Of a stretch of DNA of 64,000 nucleotides, positions 29,776 to 41,032 are shown piece by piece. The stretch spans positions 4,402,001 to 4,466,000 of the forward strand of contig NZ_CP113063.1 of the NCBI RefSeq assembly GCF_026625785.1. Reading direction: 5' to 3'. The position numbers and the translations under genes were made by a program. The notes under the pieces were generated by a model, which saw nothing but the letters and a program-made list of their open reading frames with translations, searched no databases and had not been told where the DNA came from. This DNA is from Gordonia sp. SL306 (GTDB lineage: Bacteria; Actinomycetota; Actinomycetes; Mycobacteriales; Mycobacteriaceae). Numbering within the stretch: the stretch's first letter is position 1; each line of letters opens with the position of its first letter.

Positions 29776-31028
29776 CTGCTCCTCGTCGGGGGGCGCAGCG
29801 CGAGATCGAGGTCGCGGCCACCGAGCGACGGGCCCGCGGGTCCGTCGTCGCCGTCTTCTCGCTGAACGGTTTTCTCGCCGCGATGTGGGTGGCCCACATC
29901 CCGGTGATCACCGAACGCACCGGCGTCTCGCACGATCAACTCGGCGGCCTGCTCTTGCTCCTGGGGGCATCGGCGTTCGTCGGGATGCAGGTCTGCGGAC
30001 CAATGATCGACAGATGGGGTTCGCGTCCGAGCACCGCCGTGGCGGCCGCTGTGCTGTCGGTCGTCATCCTCGCACCGGTGAGTGCTGTCAACGGCGCAAC
30101 GCTGGCCGCGGCACTCGCCGGATTCGGATTCGCCAACGGTGCTCTCGACGTCTCGATGAATGCCCAGGCGGTCCAGGTCGAGCGCCGGTACGGCCGTCCG
30201 ATCATGTCGTCGTTCCACGGCTTCTTCTCTGTCGGGAGCCTGATCGGTTCCGGTGTCGTCGCGGCGACCCTGTGGCTCGACGCAGGGGTCCTCGCCACCG
30301 TCGCCGCCGCGGGCGTGGTCGGCCTGGTGGTCGTCGCGTGTGCGGCCCCCGGACTGCTGCCGCGGGAACACCACGAGCCGGAACCTGTGCGGCACGCCGC
30401 AGAATCGGACGACGCTGATCGACGGCGGTGGTGGACCGGCGTCGACCTGCGACGGCTGGCGTTGCTGGCTGCGGTGGCGTTCGCACTGATGCTCGCCGAG
30501 GGCACCGCATACGACTGGAGTGCGCTGCACGTCGTCGAGACGTTCGGTACCCGCGAATCGATCGGTGCCATCGCCTTCGGCGCGTTCAGTGCGGCGATGA
30601 CGGTGGCCCGATTCGGTGTCGACGCGGTCGCGGCGCGGGTCGGCCCGGTTGCGGTGATCCGCTGGGGTGCCCTGATCGGGATGACCGGCATGCTGCTCGC
30701 GGTCCTCGCGCCGTCGGCGGGCTGGGCGATCGCAGGGTGGACCGTCTTCGGCGTCGGCCTCGCCGGATTGATCCCGCAGATCTTCACCGCCGCCGGAAAC
30801 CTCACGACGGCTTCGAGCGGACGGGCGATCTCCATGGTCGTCGGCTGCGGCTATCTGGGCATGCTGGCGGGACCGGCGGTCGTCGGGTTCATCAGCAGCC
30901 GGAGCAGTCTGTCCGTCGGATTGATCATCGCGATCGCAGCTCTCGTCTTCGCCGCCGCGGCGGCCGGGGTGGTACGCGCGCCGGCGGGTGACGGCGGAGG
31001 TCGGCGGTCGGGCGGCATGACACACTAG
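29772..31028 (+). CDS. major facilitator superfamily transporter
   Basis: A 418-residue protein with about 12 membrane helices and the MFS loop motif after helix 2 (GPMIDRWGSRPS). Relatives of this branch (YbjJ-like) are uncharacterised exporters or sugar-like transporters. The GTG start overlaps the upstream TGA (GTGA), so it is translated together with the thiamine-binding-type protein. There are no further clues to the substrate. Confidence 0.85.
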   Translation: MTAPRRGAQREIEVAATERRARGSVVAVFSLNGFLAAMWVAHIPVITERTGVSHDQLGGLLLLLGASAFVGMQVCGPMIDRWGSRPSTAVAAAVLSVVILAPVSAVNGATLAAALAGFGFANGALDVSMNAQAVQVERRYGRPIMSSFHGFFSVGSLIGSGVVAATLWLDAGVLATVAAAGVVGLVVVACAAPGLLPREHHEPEPVRHAAESDDADRRRWWTGVDLRRLALLAAVAFALMLAEGTAYDWSALHVVETFGTRESIGAIAFGAFSAAMTVARFGVDAVAARVGPVAVIRWGALIGMTGMLLAVLAPSAGWAIAGWTVFGVGLAGLIPQIFTAAGNLTTASSGRAISMVVGCGYLGMLAGPAVVGFISSRSSLSVGLIIAIAALVFAAAAAGVVRAPAGDGGGRRSGGMTH

Positions 31029-31032
31029 AGGG

Positions 31033-32058
31033 GTGAGCAGACCAACGAATCGGCAGCAGGCGGCCGCTGCGGCCGCACGGCAACAAGCTGCCGCGGTAGC
31101 GATGTCGGGTGCGGTCGACCTGTCGGCCCTCAAGGAACGCGCCGACGCGCAGCGGCAGCAGTCGGGACGGCCCTCACCGGCCTCCCGAACACCGGAAGCC
31201 CCGCAGGACGGACCGGGCGGCAACGCTCCGGACGGTAGCTCTCCGGACGGCGGCGGTCCCGACCTCTCCGGCGGCGCAGTCATCGACGTCACCGACGAGA
31301 ACTTCGAGACCGAGGTACTCGGTCGGTCGCAGCACCAGCTGGTTCTCGTCGATCTGTGGGCCGAGTGGTGCGGGCCCTGCAAGCAGCTCTCGCCGGTGCT
31401 CGAGTCGCTGGCGGCGCGCGCACAGGGTTCCTGGGTACTCGCCAAGATCGACGTCGACGCAAACCCGCGCATCGCCCAGGCATTCCGGGTCCAATCGATC
31501 CCGATGGTCGTGGCGATCGCCCAGGGGCAGCCGGTGGCCGCGTTCAACGGAGTGCGATCCGAGGCAGAGATCTCGCAGTGGGTGGGGGAGATCCTCGATC
31601 AGCTCGGCGACGCACTGCCGGGCGGTGAGGCCGGTGAGGTCGAGCCGGAGCCCGACGACCCACGCATGGTGGCGGCGGAGGACAAATTGAACGCCGGTGA
31701 TTTCGAGGGTGCCCTCGCTGATTATCGGGCGATCACCGAGGCCGAACCCGACAACATCGAGGCGGCGTCGGCTGCCCGGAACCTCGAGTTCGTGCTCCGC
31801 GCACAGGCCCACGATCCGACGATCGTCGACACGGCGGCACCGGCCGACGTCGATGCCCAGCTGGCCGCCGCCGATGTGTTGCTGCTCGCGCAGCGGCCCG
31901 AGGATGCCTTCGACCGGATCGTCGGTGTCATCCGGGTGACGTCGGGTGATGAGCGCACGCGAGCACGGACCCGTCTTCTCGAATTGTTCGAGCTCTTCGA
32001 TCCCGCGGAACCGTTCGTGGTGGCCGCGCGCCGCAAGCTGGCCAGCGCACTCTTCTGA
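31033..32058 (+). CDS. thioredoxin-domain protein with TPR-like C-terminus (YbbN/CnoX-like)
   Basis: 341 residues, GTG start preceded by agaggg. The N-terminal 75 residues are Ala/Gln-rich and disordered. Residues about 90-195 form a thioredoxin fold with an intact WAEWCGPCKQL active site. The C-terminal 130 residues carry TPR-type helices (AEDKLNAGDFEGALADYRAI). This matches YbbN/CnoX, a redox-active holdase chaperone. Counterpart of Rv1324. It converges on glgB across a repeat-filled gap. Confidence 0.87.
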   Translation: MSRPTNRQQAAAAAARQQAAAVAMSGAVDLSALKERADAQRQQSGRPSPASRTPEAPQDGPGGNAPDGSSPDGGGPDLSGGAVIDVTDENFETEVLGRSQHQLVLVDLWAEWCGPCKQLSPVLESLAARAQGSWVLAKIDVDANPRIAQAFRVQSIPMVVAIAQGQPVAAFNGVRSEAEISQWVGEILDQLGDALPGGEAGEVEPEPDDPRMVAAEDKLNAGDFEGALADYRAITEAEPDNIEAASAARNLEFVLRAQAHDPTIVDTAAPADVDAQLAAADVLLLAQRPEDAFDRIVGVIRVTSGDERTRARTRLLELFELFDPAEPFVVAARRKLASALF

Positions 32059-32063
32059 TCGTC

Positions 32064-32195
32064 CGTCGAGCGGGCACAGATTTTCGTCGAGTGGGCACCG
32101 CGCAGCGTGTGTTGAGCACGCTCGCCGGGCATCTGCGCCCGATCGGCACGTTTCTGCGCCCGATCGGCGCGATTCTGTGCCCGCTCGGCGTCAGC
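32064..32195. repeat. 21-bp repeat cluster, two units facing three inverted units
   Basis: Between the converging thioredoxin-like and glgB genes. Two units of the form cgtcgagcgggcacagatttt at 32064-32084 and 32085-32105 face three units of the form ctgcgcccgatcggcacgttt at 32133-32153, 32154-32174 and 32175-32195. The first and last units pair well (gtcgagcgggcacaga with tctgtgcccgctcggc), so the transcript can fold into a long hairpin and may end both genes. The last unit reaches the glgB stop codon. Confidence 0.75.
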
Positions 32196-34401
32196 TCGAC
32201 GACGTGGCGGGAGCGAGGAAGACGGCGGAGTTGGCCGGGAGCATCACGGTCGCAGAGCTCTCGCGGCCGTGCCAGCCGGGCCCGTCGGCGACGACCTGCC
32301 CGAGATTGCCCTTGCCCCCGCCGCTGTAGGCCGCCGAGTCGGTGTTGAGGACCTCGTCCCAGGTCCCTTGCCGGGGCAGACCGACGCGGTAGCTCTCGCG
32401 ATCGGAGCCGGAGAAGTTGAACAGGCAGGCCATGACCGAGCCGTCGGCGCCGTGGCGCAGGAAGCTGATGACATTGTTCGCGGTGTCGTTGGCATCGATC
32501 CACGAGTACCCGTCCGGAGTGGCATCCTGGCTGTAGAGCGCCGGGGTCTCCCGATAGACGCGATTGAGATCGGACACCAATGCCGATATCCCGGAGTGCA
32601 ATTCACCTTCCCAGCCCTGGAGCTGGTGCCAGTCCAGACTTCGGTTGTCGGCCCACTCGCCGGTCTGCCCGAACTCCTGACCCATGAACAGCAGCTGCTT
32701 GCCGGGATGGGACCACATGTAGGCGAGCAGCACGCGGACTCCGCACGCCTTGGTGAATGAGTCGCCGGGCATCCGGCTCCACAACGTGCCCTTCCCGTGG
32801 ACGACCTCGTCGTGCGAGATCGGCAGCACGAAGTTCTCACTCCACGCATACATCAACGAGAAGGTGATCTCGTGATGGTGGAAACTGCGGTGGATCTGAT
32901 CGCGGGACAGGTAGCCGAGCGTGTCGTGCATCCAGCCCATGTTCCATTTGAAGGTGAATCCGAGACCGCCGAGCGTGGTCATCTGGGTCACGCCAGGCCA
33001 GGCCGTGGACTCCTCGGCGATGGTGACCACGCCGGGGAAGTGTTTGTGCACAGTCGCGTTCGTCTCCTGGAGGAACTGCACGGCCTCGAGGTTCTCGCGG
33101 CCGCCGTAGACGTTCGGGCGCCATTGCCCGGCGGGACGCGAGTAGTCCAGGTACAGCATGGAGGCGACCGCGTCGACGCGAAGTCCGTCGATGTGGAACT
33201 CCGCGAACCAGTACAGCGCGTTGGCCACCAGAAAGTTACGGACCTCGCGGCGCCCGAAGTCGAAGACCAGAGTGCCCCAGTCCAATTGCTCGCCGCGCAT
33301 CGGATCGGCGTGCTCGTAGAGGGCAGTGCCGTCGAAGCGGGCCAGGGCCCAGTCGTCTTTGGGGAAGTGGGCGGGGACCCAGTCGACGATGACGCCGATG
33401 CCCAACGAGTGCAGATGGTCGACGAGGTATCGGAAGTCGTCGGGCGAACCGAAACGCGCGGTGGGTGCGTAATACGACGTGACCTGATACCCCCAGGACC
33501 CGCCGAACGGATGCTCGGCAACCGGGAGGAACTCGACGTGGGTGAACCCCTTCTCGACGAGGTAGTCGCCGAGCTCGGAGGCGAGTTCCCGATAGGAGAG
33601 ATCGACTCGCCACGAGGCGATGTGTACCTCGTAGACGCTCATCGGCTCGTCGATGGGTGACCCTTGCGCACGACGGGCGATCCAGTCGCCGTCGGTCCAC
33701 GAGTAGGTGGACTCGCTGACCACCGACACCGTCGACGGCGCCGTATGTGTCCGCCGGGCCATCGGGTCGGCCTTGTCACGGACCACGCCGTCCGCACCGT
33801 GGACCCGGAACTTGTACCGTTCGCCATCCGAGACGTCGGGGACGAACACCTCCCAGATCCCGCTGCTGCCGATTTGTCGCATCGGAGTCTGGCGCCCGGT
33901 CCAGTTGTCGAAGTCGCCGATGACGGCCACGCCATGGGCGTTAGGGGCCCACACCGAGAACGCCGTCCCGCGGACCTCGCCGTCCGGTGTCGTGTACGAG
34001 ACCACCCGGGCGCCGAGCACGTCCCACAGGGATTCGTGCCGGCCCTCGGAGAAGAGGTGGACGTCGACCTCACCGAGACTGGGCAGGAAGCGATATCCAT
34101 CGGCCACCAGATGCTCGTCGCCACCCGGGTACGAGACTCGATAGCGATAATCGATCAGTCCCGTGATCGGCACCGCGACGACCCAGAGGTCGTCACTCTG
34201 GCGCTGCATCGGGTGATCGGCCTGGCCGATCACCGCGACGACGGCGGTGGCGTCCGGTCTCAGGGTGCGCAGGATGGTCCAGCCGTCATCGGTCTCGTGC
34301 GCGCCGAGGAACGAGTGCGGGTCCGGATGCGTCAGGCTGAACAGCCTGCGCAGATCATGGTCGGAGGCATAGGGTTCGGGGCTCTTGGTCGTCTTGGTCA
34401 C
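32191..34401 (-). CDS. glgB: 1,4-alpha-glucan branching enzyme
   Basis: A 736-residue GH13 enzyme that makes alpha-1,6 branches in glycogen-like glucan. Order: N-terminal CBM48-type domains (about residues 20-220), then the TIM barrel with the nucleophile in [12 protein letters not shown], the acid in VTIAEEST and the third carboxylate in [10 protein letters not shown], then a C-terminal beta domain. The start is a GTG with gagg before it. It lies 7 bases behind glgE on the same strand, so both are expressed together. In mycobacteria GlgE and GlgB build branched alpha-glucan. Counterpart of Rv1326c. Confidence 0.95.
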   Translation of the reverse strand: MTKTTKSPEPYASDHDLRRLFSLTHPDPHSFLGAHETDDGWTILRTLRPDATAVVAVIGQADHPMQRQSDDLWVVAVPITGLIDYRYRVSYPGGDEHLVADGYRFLPSLGEVDVHLFSEGRHESLWDVLGARVVSYTTPDGEVRGTAFSVWAPNAHGVAVIGDFDNWTGRQTPMRQIGSSGIWEVFVPDVSDGERYKFRVHGADGVVRDKADPMARRTHTAPSTVSVVSESTYSWTDGDWIARRAQGSPIDEPMSVYEVHIASWRVDLSYRELASELGDYLVEKGFTHVEFLPVAEHPFGGSWGYQVTSYYAPTARFGSPDDFRYLVDHLHSLGIGVIVDWVPAHFPKDDWALARFDGTALYEHADPMRGEQLDWGTLVFDFGRREVRNFLVANALYWFAEFHIDGLRVDAVASMLYLDYSRPAGQWRPNVYGGRENLEAVQFLQETNATVHKHFPGVVTIAEESTAWPGVTQMTTLGGLGFTFKWNMGWMHDTLGYLSRDQIHRSFHHHEITFSLMYAWSENFVLPISHDEVVHGKGTLWSRMPGDSFTKACGVRVLLAYMWSHPGKQLLFMGQEFGQTGEWADNRSLDWHQLQGWEGELHSGISALVSDLNRVYRETPALYSQDATPDGYSWIDANDTANNVISFLRHGADGSVMACLFNFSGSDRESYRVGLPRQGTWDEVLNTDSAAYSGGGKGNLGQVVADGPGWHGRESSATVMLPANSAVFLAPATSSS

Positions 34402-34408
34402 GGCAACC

Positions 34409-36409
34409 TCACTGCATCCGGTAGGCGAGTCGTCGGGCGGCGGACGGGTCGAGCGGGGGTAACGCGAGGATGTGCGCCACCGCCCGCCACGGCTCGAGCT
34501 GGATGTAATTGGCCTGTCCCCAATGGAATTCGTGGCCGGACACCTCGTCGCGGACGGTGAAACGGTCTTGCCAGTCGTATCCGAGAGCGGGGAGGTCGAG
34601 CCACAGCGTGGAGGTCTCGGTGCCGAACGGATTGAGGTTGATGACGACGATCACGCGGTCGCCGGACACGGGATCGAACTTCGAATAGGCGATCAGCGCG
34701 GGATTGTCGAGATGGTGGAAGGTGATGTTGCGCAACTGCTGCAGGGCCGGATGGCGCCGACGGATCTCGTTCAGCGTGGTGATCCAGGGTTCGAGTGATT
34801 CGCCCCGGCTGGAGGCGGCCTTGTAGTCGCGCGGCCTCAACTCGTACTTCTCCGAGTGGAGGTACTCCTCGCTGCCGTCGGTCACCGCGATGTGTTCGTA
34901 GAGTTCGTATCCGCTGTACACACCCCACGTCGGAGCCAGCGTGGCGGCCAGCGCGGCGCGCAGGGCGAACATCCCGGGGCCGCCGTGCTGCAGGCTCGCG
35001 TGCAGGATGTCGGGGGTGTTGACGAACAGGTTCGGGCGGGCCTCGTCGGCGTGGGCGGCGATCTCGCGGCCGAACTCCTCGAGTTCCCACTTCGCCGTCT
35101 TCCAGGTGAAGTACGTGTAGGACTGGGTGAACCCGATGCGGGCGAGGCCGTACAGCCGGGCCGGGCGGGTGAACGCCTCTGCCAGGAACAGGACGTCGGG
35201 GTCGCGCTTCTTCACCTCGTTGATCAGCCACTCCCAGAAGTTCGGTGGCTTGGTGTGCGGGTTGTCGACCCGAAAGATCTTGACGCCCAGTCCGACCCAC
35301 TTCAAGGTCATCTTGAGGACCGCGCGATAGAGGCCGTTGCGGTCGTTGTCGAAGTTCAGAGGATAGATGTCCTGGTACTTCTTCGGCGGATTCTCCGCGT
35401 AGGCGATGGTGCCGTCGGGCAGGGTGGTGAACCACTCGGGGTGTTCGGCGGCCCATGGATGGTCCGGGGCGCATTGCAGAGCGAAATCGATGGCGACCTC
35501 GAGATCGAGTTCGCGGGCACGCGCCAGGAAGTAGGCGAAATCCTCCTCGGTGCCGAGCGCAGGATTGATCGCGTCGTGCCCACCCTCGACGGAGCCGATC
35601 GCCCACGGTGAGCCCACGTCATCGGGTCCCGCCACCAATGTGTTGTTGCGGCCCTTGCGATTGACCTTGCCGACCGGGTGGATCGGCGGGAGGTACACGA
35701 CATCGAAACCCATCCCGGCGATCCGGGGCAGGTCGTCGACGGCCGTCAGAAAGGTGCCGTGGACGGGATTGCCGTCGCTGTCCCATCCGCCGGTGGAGCG
35801 GGGGAAGAACTCGTACCACGAGCCGAAGAGCGCGCGGCGACGATCGACCCAGACACGGTAGGACCGCGACTTGGTGACCAGTTCGCGGATCGGGTGCTCG
35901 GTGAGGAGTTCGGCGACCTCGTCGGAGATGGCGAGGATCACCCTGTTCTCGATGCGCCGTCGCCTCGCTTGCAGGAGCCGGATGGCGTCGTCGAGGGTGT
36001 CGTGGGCCTCGACCGGGACCACGTCGTGTGCCCGGGTGAGCAACTGCACGCCGCTCTCGAGATCATTCGCCAGATCGGCAGCGCCCTGGCCTGCGTCGAT
36101 CTTCTTGATGATGGCCGACCGCCACGTGGTGTACGGGTCGCTCCAGGCCTCGATGCGAAACACCCAGTACCCGACGGCGTCGGGGACGAACGCGGCGTTG
36201 AACACGTCGGGTTCGCCTGCCGGTTGCATCCGGATGTCGAGGCCGGTCCGCTGCGGGCCGTCCACCCGCAACGTCACGCCGAGCGCGTCGTGTCCTTCGC
36301 GCCATGCGGTGGTGCTGACCGGGATGAGCTCACCGACAACGGCTTTCGCCGGCAGCTGCCCAGCAGACACCAGGGGTTGGATATCGTCGATCCCCATCCG
36401 CCCGATCAC
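34409..36409 (-). CDS. glgE: alpha-1,4-glucan:maltose-1-phosphate maltosyltransferase
   Basis: A 666-residue GH13_3 enzyme adding maltose units from maltose-1-phosphate to glucan. The family-wide [15 protein letters not shown] and [16 protein letters not shown] are intact. The nucleophile Asp is in [14 protein letters not shown], the acid Glu in [10 protein letters not shown], and the third Asp in NTPDILHA. The GTG at 36409 is chosen because gaggagg lies about six bases before it; the next ATG, 12 bases on, is spaced too far. Upstream frame extension runs into dinG and is not coding. Counterpart of Rv1327c. The phosphorylase gene that follows in M. tuberculosis is absent here. Confidence 0.94.
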   Translation of the reverse strand: MIGRMGIDDIQPLVSAGQLPAKAVVGELIPVSTTAWREGHDALGVTLRVDGPQRTGLDIRMQPAGEPDVFNAAFVPDAVGYWVFRIEAWSDPYTTWRSAIIKKIDAGQGAADLANDLESGVQLLTRAHDVVPVEAHDTLDDAIRLLQARRRRIENRVILAISDEVAELLTEHPIRELVTKSRSYRVWVDRRRALFGSWYEFFPRSTGGWDSDGNPVHGTFLTAVDDLPRIAGMGFDVVYLPPIHPVGKVNRKGRNNTLVAGPDDVGSPWAIGSVEGGHDAINPALGTEEDFAYFLARARELDLEVAIDFALQCAPDHPWAAEHPEWFTTLPDGTIAYAENPPKKYQDIYPLNFDNDRNGLYRAVLKMTLKWVGLGVKIFRVDNPHTKPPNFWEWLINEVKKRDPDVLFLAEAFTRPARLYGLARIGFTQSYTYFTWKTAKWELEEFGREIAAHADEARPNLFVNTPDILHASLQHGGPGMFALRAALAATLAPTWGVYSGYELYEHIAVTDGSEEYLHSEKYELRPRDYKAASSRGESLEPWITTLNEIRRRHPALQQLRNITFHHLDNPALIAYSKFDPVSGDRVIVVINLNPFGTETSTLWLDLPALGYDWQDRFTVRDEVSGHEFHWGQANYIQLEPWRAVAHILALPPLDPSAARRLAYRMQ

Positions 36410-36485
36410 CAGCGGCCTCCTCTCGTCAGACCCCGCGATCTCTGGCGCACGCTCGGGTGCGGCGACGCCGGCATCGCTGCCGTTC

Positions 36486-38564
36486 TCAACCGTAGGGGAT
36501 CGTGGCCAGTCTGCCCAACGCAGAACGCACCAGATCACCATCGGTCGTACGCCAGAACGGCGGCAACGACGCAAGCAGATACCCACCGTATCCGGCCGTC
36601 GCCAAACGGGAGTCCAGAACGGCGACGACACCGCGATCATCCGTGGAGCGCAGCAGTCGTCCCGCACCCTGGGCGAGCAGCAGAGCGGCGTGATTGGCCG
36701 CAACCGTGAGGAATCCGTTGCCTCCCCGGGCCTCCACGGCGCGTTGGCGTGCGGTGAGCAGCGGATCGTCGGGCCGGGGGAACGGGACGCGGTCGATGAC
36801 CACCAGGCTGCACGACGGCCCGGGGACGTCGACACCCTGCCACAGCGACAGGGTCCCGAACAGGCACGTCTCGGGATCGTCGGCGAATCTGCGGACCAAG
36901 GCGGATGTGGTGTCCTCGCCCTGACAGAGCACCGGGTGATGGGTGCGTCCCCGGATGGCTTCCGCGGCCTCCCGGGCCGCGCGCATCGAGGAGAACAGCC
37001 CGAGGGTGCGTCCACCTGCCGCGTCGACGAGACCGGCGAGCTCGTCGAGCGTCACATCGGCGATCGCATCCCGGCCCGGTCGCGGCAGATGACGCGCGAC
37101 GTAGAGAATGGCCGCTTTCCGGTAATCGAACGGTGAGCCCGCGTCGAGGCCGGTCCAGCGTGGCGGTGCGTCGTCGGCGGGTGCGGTCTTGCCGATCGCC
37201 ATGGCGTCGATGTCGCCGGTCGGCACCTCGGTCGACGGGTCGGCGCCGTCGGTGTCACGGCGGCCGGCAGCGGGCAGACCCCAGGTCGCGGCGAGCGCAT
37301 CGAAGTTGCCACCGACGGTCAGCGTCGCAGAAGTCAGGATGACCGTCGCCTTGGCGAACAGCGACGCCCGCAGCAGACCACCGACCGACAGTGGTGCGAT
37401 ACGGAGCACCGCACGGGTGTCCTGTCCGACCTTGTCGTGTGCCACCCACACCACGTCGCGCCGCTTCGCCTCGTCGGGCGAGTCGAACGCGCCGAGGAGA
37501 CGTACCACGCTGTCGTGGGTGTCCTCGAGTGATGTGAGCGCGGCCGAGCGGGCGGCGGCCGAATCGTCGCTCGCGCCGGGCATCCGGACCGGTCCGATGG
37601 CATTGCGGGCCTGCCACAGACGATCACGCAACATGGCAAGGGCCTCGGCCATGCCCGATGGCAACCGGATCCACTCGCGGGCAGGCGACTCGGCGAGCAG
37701 GCCGTCGAGGTTCTCGCCTGCACCCAGCAATGCATCGGTGGTCTCGTCGTCGATGAGCTTGCCGCACCGTCGGGCGACCAGGGTGATCCCGGCGCCGGAG
37801 ATCTCGGCGGTGGACACCGAGGTGATGCGGTCGACGAGCTCGTGTGCCTCGTCGATCACCACCACGTCGTGTTCGGGCAGAATGCTGGCCGGGCTCATCG
37901 CGTCGATGGCGAGCAGTGCGTGATTGGTGACGATGACGTCGACCTGACCGGCCGCGCGGCGGGATCGTTCTGCGAAACAGTCGTCGGCGTAGCTGCAGTT
38001 GGCGGCGCCGAGACATTCGCGCGCCGTCACACTCACCTGGCGCCACGAGCGATCGGACACACCGGGGGAGAGGTCGTCGCGGTCGCCCGTCTCGGTGTCC
38101 GACGTCCACTCGCGGAGCCGGGTGACCTCCCGGCCGGTGCGCGACAGTTCGAACGCGTCGAAGAGTTCGGTGGCCGGTTCCTCTGCGGTCCCGCTGTGGA
38201 TCTTGTTGAGGCACAGATAGTTTCCTCGACCCTTGAGGATCGCGAAGGTCGGCTCCCGGTGCAGGGATCCGGTGAGTGCCGGTGCCAGGCGCGGCAGGTC
38301 CCGTTCGATGAGCTGGCGTTGCAGTGCGATCGTCGCGGTCGACACCACCACCGTGCGACCGGACTCGACGGCGTGTCGGATCGCCGGGACGAGATAGGCG
38401 AGCGACTTGCCCGTACCGGTGCCCGCCTGGACCGCCAGATGTTCCCCGGTGTCGATGGCGTGGGCGACTGCCGAGGCCATCCGGACCTGTCCGTCACGGC
38501 GGCTGCCGCCGAGGGCGGTGACCGCAGTGTCGAGCAGAGCGGTGACCGATGGAATGGAGCTCAT
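36486..38564 (-). CDS. dinG: DinG-type ATP-dependent helicase
   Basis: A 692-residue superfamily-2 (XPD-like) helicase. Walker A is [13 protein letters not shown] at about residues 46-58, and the DEAH box is IDEAHEL. Four cysteines between them ([21 protein letters not shown]) can hold a 4Fe-4S cluster, as in DinG/XPD. The C-terminal helicase motif QGAGRLLRS is intact. It unwinds DNA 5' to 3' in repair. Counterpart of Rv1329c. No frameshift is seen. Confidence 0.92.
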   Translation of the reverse strand: MSSIPSVTALLDTAVTALGGSRRDGQVRMASAVAHAIDTGEHLAVQAGTGTGKSLAYLVPAIRHAVESGRTVVVSTATIALQRQLIERDLPRLAPALTGSLHREPTFAILKGRGNYLCLNKIHSGTAEEPATELFDAFELSRTGREVTRLREWTSDTETGDRDDLSPGVSDRSWRQVSVTARECLGAANCSYADDCFAERSRRAAGQVDVIVTNHALLAIDAMSPASILPEHDVVVIDEAHELVDRITSVSTAEISGAGITLVARRCGKLIDDETTDALLGAGENLDGLLAESPAREWIRLPSGMAEALAMLRDRLWQARNAIGPVRMPGASDDSAAARSAALTSLEDTHDSVVRLLGAFDSPDEAKRRDVVWVAHDKVGQDTRAVLRIAPLSVGGLLRASLFAKATVILTSATLTVGGNFDALAATWGLPAAGRRDTDGADPSTEVPTGDIDAMAIGKTAPADDAPPRWTGLDAGSPFDYRKAAILYVARHLPRPGRDAIADVTLDELAGLVDAAGGRTLGLFSSMRAAREAAEAIRGRTHHPVLCQGEDTTSALVRRFADDPETCLFGTLSLWQGVDVPGPSCSLVVIDRVPFPRPDDPLLTARQRAVEARGGNGFLTVAANHAALLLAQGAGRLLRSTDDRGVVAVLDSRLATAGYGGYLLASLPPFWRTTDGDLVRSALGRLATIPYG

Positions 38565-38619
38565 TTGGTCGGTGCCATTGCGTCCGACGCCGTGTGGTGC
38601 GGAGTCATGAGGGACGGTG

Positions 38620-39219
38620 TCATTCGATGTGCGCGGAACCGTCGTACAGCAGATCGCCCGTGAGATCGATTCCCGCCGAACGCATCTCGGACAGCGCTTT
38701 CGACGCCGTGGTGGCGGCGACGGCGGCGGTGAAGTTCAACAGGACGCGCGTCTCGAACCCTTCTCTCACGGCATCGAGCGCCGTCGCACGTACGCAGTGA
38801 TCGGTGGCGATCCCGACGATGTCGACGTGTGTGATCCCGTGATCGCGCAGCCAATCCGCCAGGGCGGTGCCGTCATCGGCGGACCCCTCGAATCCGGAGT
38901 ACGCGGCGCTGTAGTGCCCCTTCGAGAAGACCTCCTGGGCGACCGATGCGTCGAAGGAGGGGTGGAACCAGACGCCGTCCGTGCCGACGCGGCAGTGCGG
39001 CGGCCACGAGTCGACGTAGTCGGGATCGTCGGAGAAATGATCGCCGGGGTCGATGTGATAGTCGCGTGTCGCGACGACGGTGCGGTAGTCGTGCACGATG
39101 GTTCCGAGTGCTGCGGCCACCGCGGCACCACCGTTGACGCCGAGCGCGCCACCCTCGCAGAAGTCGTTCTGCACGTCGACCACGATCAGCGCATGGTCCT
39201 TGGGTTCGTGATCGGACAT
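38620..39219 (-). CDS. pncA: nicotinamidase
   Basis: A 199-residue isochorismatase-fold amidase that turns nicotinamide into nicotinate for NAD salvage. The triad is complete: Asp15 in VVDVQNDF, Lys100 in FSKGHYSAAYSGF and Cys142 in ATDHCVRAT. The metal site is RDYHIDPGDHF (Asp53, His55, His61). The ATG at 39219 gives the usual length. It stands 8 bases behind pncB, the next enzyme of the pathway. In M. tuberculosis pncA lies elsewhere, as I recall. This enzyme class activates pyrazinamide. Confidence 0.94.
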   Translation of the reverse strand: MSDHEPKDHALIVVDVQNDFCEGGALGVNGGAAVAAALGTIVHDYRTVVATRDYHIDPGDHFSDDPDYVDSWPPHCRVGTDGVWFHPSFDASVAQEVFSKGHYSAAYSGFEGSADDGTALADWLRDHGITHVDIVGIATDHCVRATALDAVREGFETRVLLNFTAAVAATTASKALSEMRSAGIDLTGDLLYDGSAHIE

Positions 39220-39227
39220 CGCGACTC

Positions 39228-40532
39228 CTAATCGAGCAGGTAACGGGTGGGCACCGCCGGGTCGCCGTGCGACAGGCCGAGGCCCTCCCACGGGAGACTC
39301 ACCAGTGCGTCGCCGAGATGGGTGCGGCCGTCGCCGAGTGCGGGTAGACCATCCAACCGATCGCCTCCCCGCACCAGCGGGATCTGCAGTGGCCGAACGG
39401 ACAGGCCGTCGGTCGGCGGCGGATCGTCGGTCGCGCGATACACGATCTCCTCCACGATGGTGCCGCTGGGACGAGCCGCTCGCATCGCGGATTTGGCCCC
39501 GCCCTTGGACTCCTTGTGGCTCGAACGCTTGGCGACCGGAATCCCGTCGACCTCGACCAGCTTGTAGATCATGCCTGCGGTGGGGGCCCCGCTGCCGGTG
39601 ACCAGCGAGGTGCCGACGCCGTAGGTGTCCACCGGCTCGGCGCGCAGCGACGCGATGGCGTACTCGTCGAGATCGCCCGACACGACGATCTTGGTGTCGG
39701 TCGCACCGAGGTCGTCGAGCTGTTCGCGGACCTGGCGGGCGAGAACACCGAGGTCGCCGGAGTCGATCCGGACGCCGCCGAGTTCGGGGCCTGCGACCTC
39801 GATCGCATTCCGGACGCCCTGGGTGATGTCGTAGGTGTCGACCAAGAGGGTGGTGCCGGTCCCGAGGACCGCGATCTGGGCAGCGAACGCGGCCTTCTCG
39901 TCGGGGCCGTCCGGTCCGGCGAAGCCGAGGGTGAAGGCATGTGCGGCGGTGCCGGCACTCGGCACCCCGTAGGTGCGGGCCGCCTCGAGATTGGAGGTCG
40001 CGGCGACACCGGCCAGATAGGCGGCGCGGGCGCTCGACACCGCGGCCCGCTCGTGCGTGCGGCGGGAACCCATCTCGATGATCGGGCGTGATGCGGCGGC
40101 GCTGACCATCCGGGCCGCCGCGGACGCGATCGCACTGTCATGGTTGAGGATCGAGAGGACCAGCGTCTCGAGCAGGACGCCCTCGGCGAAGCTCGCGCGG
40201 ACGGTCAGGATCGGGGATCCCGGGAAATAGAGTTCGCCTTCGCGGTAGCCGTCGATGTCCCCGGAGAACCGGTAATCGCGTAGCCAGTCGACGGTGTCGG
40301 CGTCGAGGAACCGGCTCACCACCGCGAGCTCCTCGTCGCCGAAGCGGAATCCGGCGAGCTCGTCCATGAGCCGTCCCGTGCCTGCCACCACGCCGTAGCG
40401 GCGACCGTCGGGCAGCCGCCTGGCGAACACCTCGAACACGCACGGACGGTGCGCGACAGGGTGGTGCAACGCGGCCGAGACCATGGTCAGTTCGTACTGA
40501 TCGGTCAGCAGCGCGGTGTTGTCGATGGTCAC
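39228..40532 (-). CDS. pncB: nicotinate phosphoribosyltransferase
   Basis: A 434-residue enzyme joining nicotinate and PRPP to make nicotinate mononucleotide. It begins [12 protein letters not shown], the family hallmark, and carries the phosphoribosyl-binding RIDSGDLG and SGDLDEYAI segments. GTG start. The divergent clpS ATG is only 20 bases away, so its promoter must overlap the clpS coding region, close to or within the 27-bp repeats. Counterpart of Rv1330c. pncA follows after 8 bases. Confidence 0.94.
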   Translation of the reverse strand: MTIDNTALLTDQYELTMVSAALHHPVAHRPCVFEVFARRLPDGRRYGVVAGTGRLMDELAGFRFGDEELAVVSRFLDADTVDWLRDYRFSGDIDGYREGELYFPGSPILTVRASFAEGVLLETLVLSILNHDSAIASAAARMVSAAASRPIIEMGSRRTHERAAVSSARAAYLAGVAATSNLEAARTYGVPSAGTAAHAFTLGFAGPDGPDEKAAFAAQIAVLGTGTTLLVDTYDITQGVRNAIEVAGPELGGVRIDSGDLGVLARQVREQLDDLGATDTKIVVSGDLDEYAIASLRAEPVDTYGVGTSLVTGSGAPTAGMIYKLVEVDGIPVAKRSSHKESKGGAKSAMRAARPSGTIVEEIVYRATDDPPPTDGLSVRPLQIPLVRGGDRLDGLPALGDGRTHLGDALVSLPWEGLGLSHGDPAVPTRYLLD

Positions 40533-40552
40533 AATCGCTTACCCTTGGTCCT

Positions 40553-41014
40553 ATGGCGCCTGACGAAACTCGTGCGCACGAGGCTACCCCGGGCGGGCGA
40601 AGCGACGGGAGAAGGCTCGGCGAGCGTAGCGACGGGAAATTCCTCGGCGAGCGTAGCGACGGGAAATTCCTCGGCGAGCGTAGCGACGGGAGATTCCTCG
40701 GCGAGCGTGGCGACGGGGAATCCACGCCCGGCGGTACCGCGGTTGCCGATCCCGGCGTCGCCGACGGCGCGACCGCCCTCGACCGGCCCTGGGTGACGAT
40801 CGTCTGGGACGATCCGGTCAACCTCATGAGGTATGTCACCTTTGTGTTCCAGAAGATCTTCGGCTACTCCGAGTCCCGGGCCAACCAGCTCATGATGCAG
40901 GTCCACAACGAGGGCAAGGCCGTGGTGTCGGCCGGTGCGCGCGACAAGGTGGAGTCCGACGTCCGGAAGCTGCATGCGGCGGGCCTGTGGGCCACCATGC
41001 AGCGGGATGCCTGA
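40553..41014 (+). CDS. clpS: ATP-dependent Clp protease adaptor ClpS with repeat-built N-terminal extension
   Basis: A 153-residue protein. The ClpS core starts at about residue 78 ([15 protein letters not shown]) and ends in [12 protein letters not shown]. It hands N-degron substrates to ClpC or ClpA-type unfoldases. The family is normally about 100 residues. Here the extra part holds four 9-residue repeats, LGERSDGKF, at residues 22-57. No ATG, GTG or TTG occurs in frame between the repeats and the core, so the start at 40553 is needed unless a non-standard start is used. Counterpart of Rv1331. It starts a long plus-strand gene series. Confidence 0.88.
   Translation: MAPDETRAHEATPGGRSDGRRLGERSDGKFLGERSDGKFLGERSDGRFLGERGDGESTPGGTAVADPGVADGATALDRPWVTIVWDDPVNLMRYVTFVFQKIFGYSESRANQLMMQVHNEGKAVVSAGARDKVESDVRKLHAAGLWATMQRDA
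40616..40723. repeat. four 27-bp tandem repeats at the clpS 5' end
   Basis: Units at 40616-40642 and 40643-40669 are identical; 40670-40696 differs at one base and 40697-40723 at a few. The consensus begins ctcggcgagcgtagcgacgg. A weaker partial unit precedes them (about 40590-40615). The core gcgagcgtagcga resembles the gcgagcggagcgag core of the REP-like element at 44505-44577. Confidence 0.92.
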
Positions 41015-41032
41015 ACGGGGACCTGGCAACAC

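Noticed and set aside
29607..31547. Minus-strand frame of over 600 codons opposite the MFS transporter
   Set aside because: Arg/Asp/Gly-rich composition typical of antisense reading; it overlaps genes with clear families.
40616..40723. CRISPR array at the clpS 5' end
   Set aside because: The 27-bp units are directly adjacent with no spacers, and no cas genes are near.
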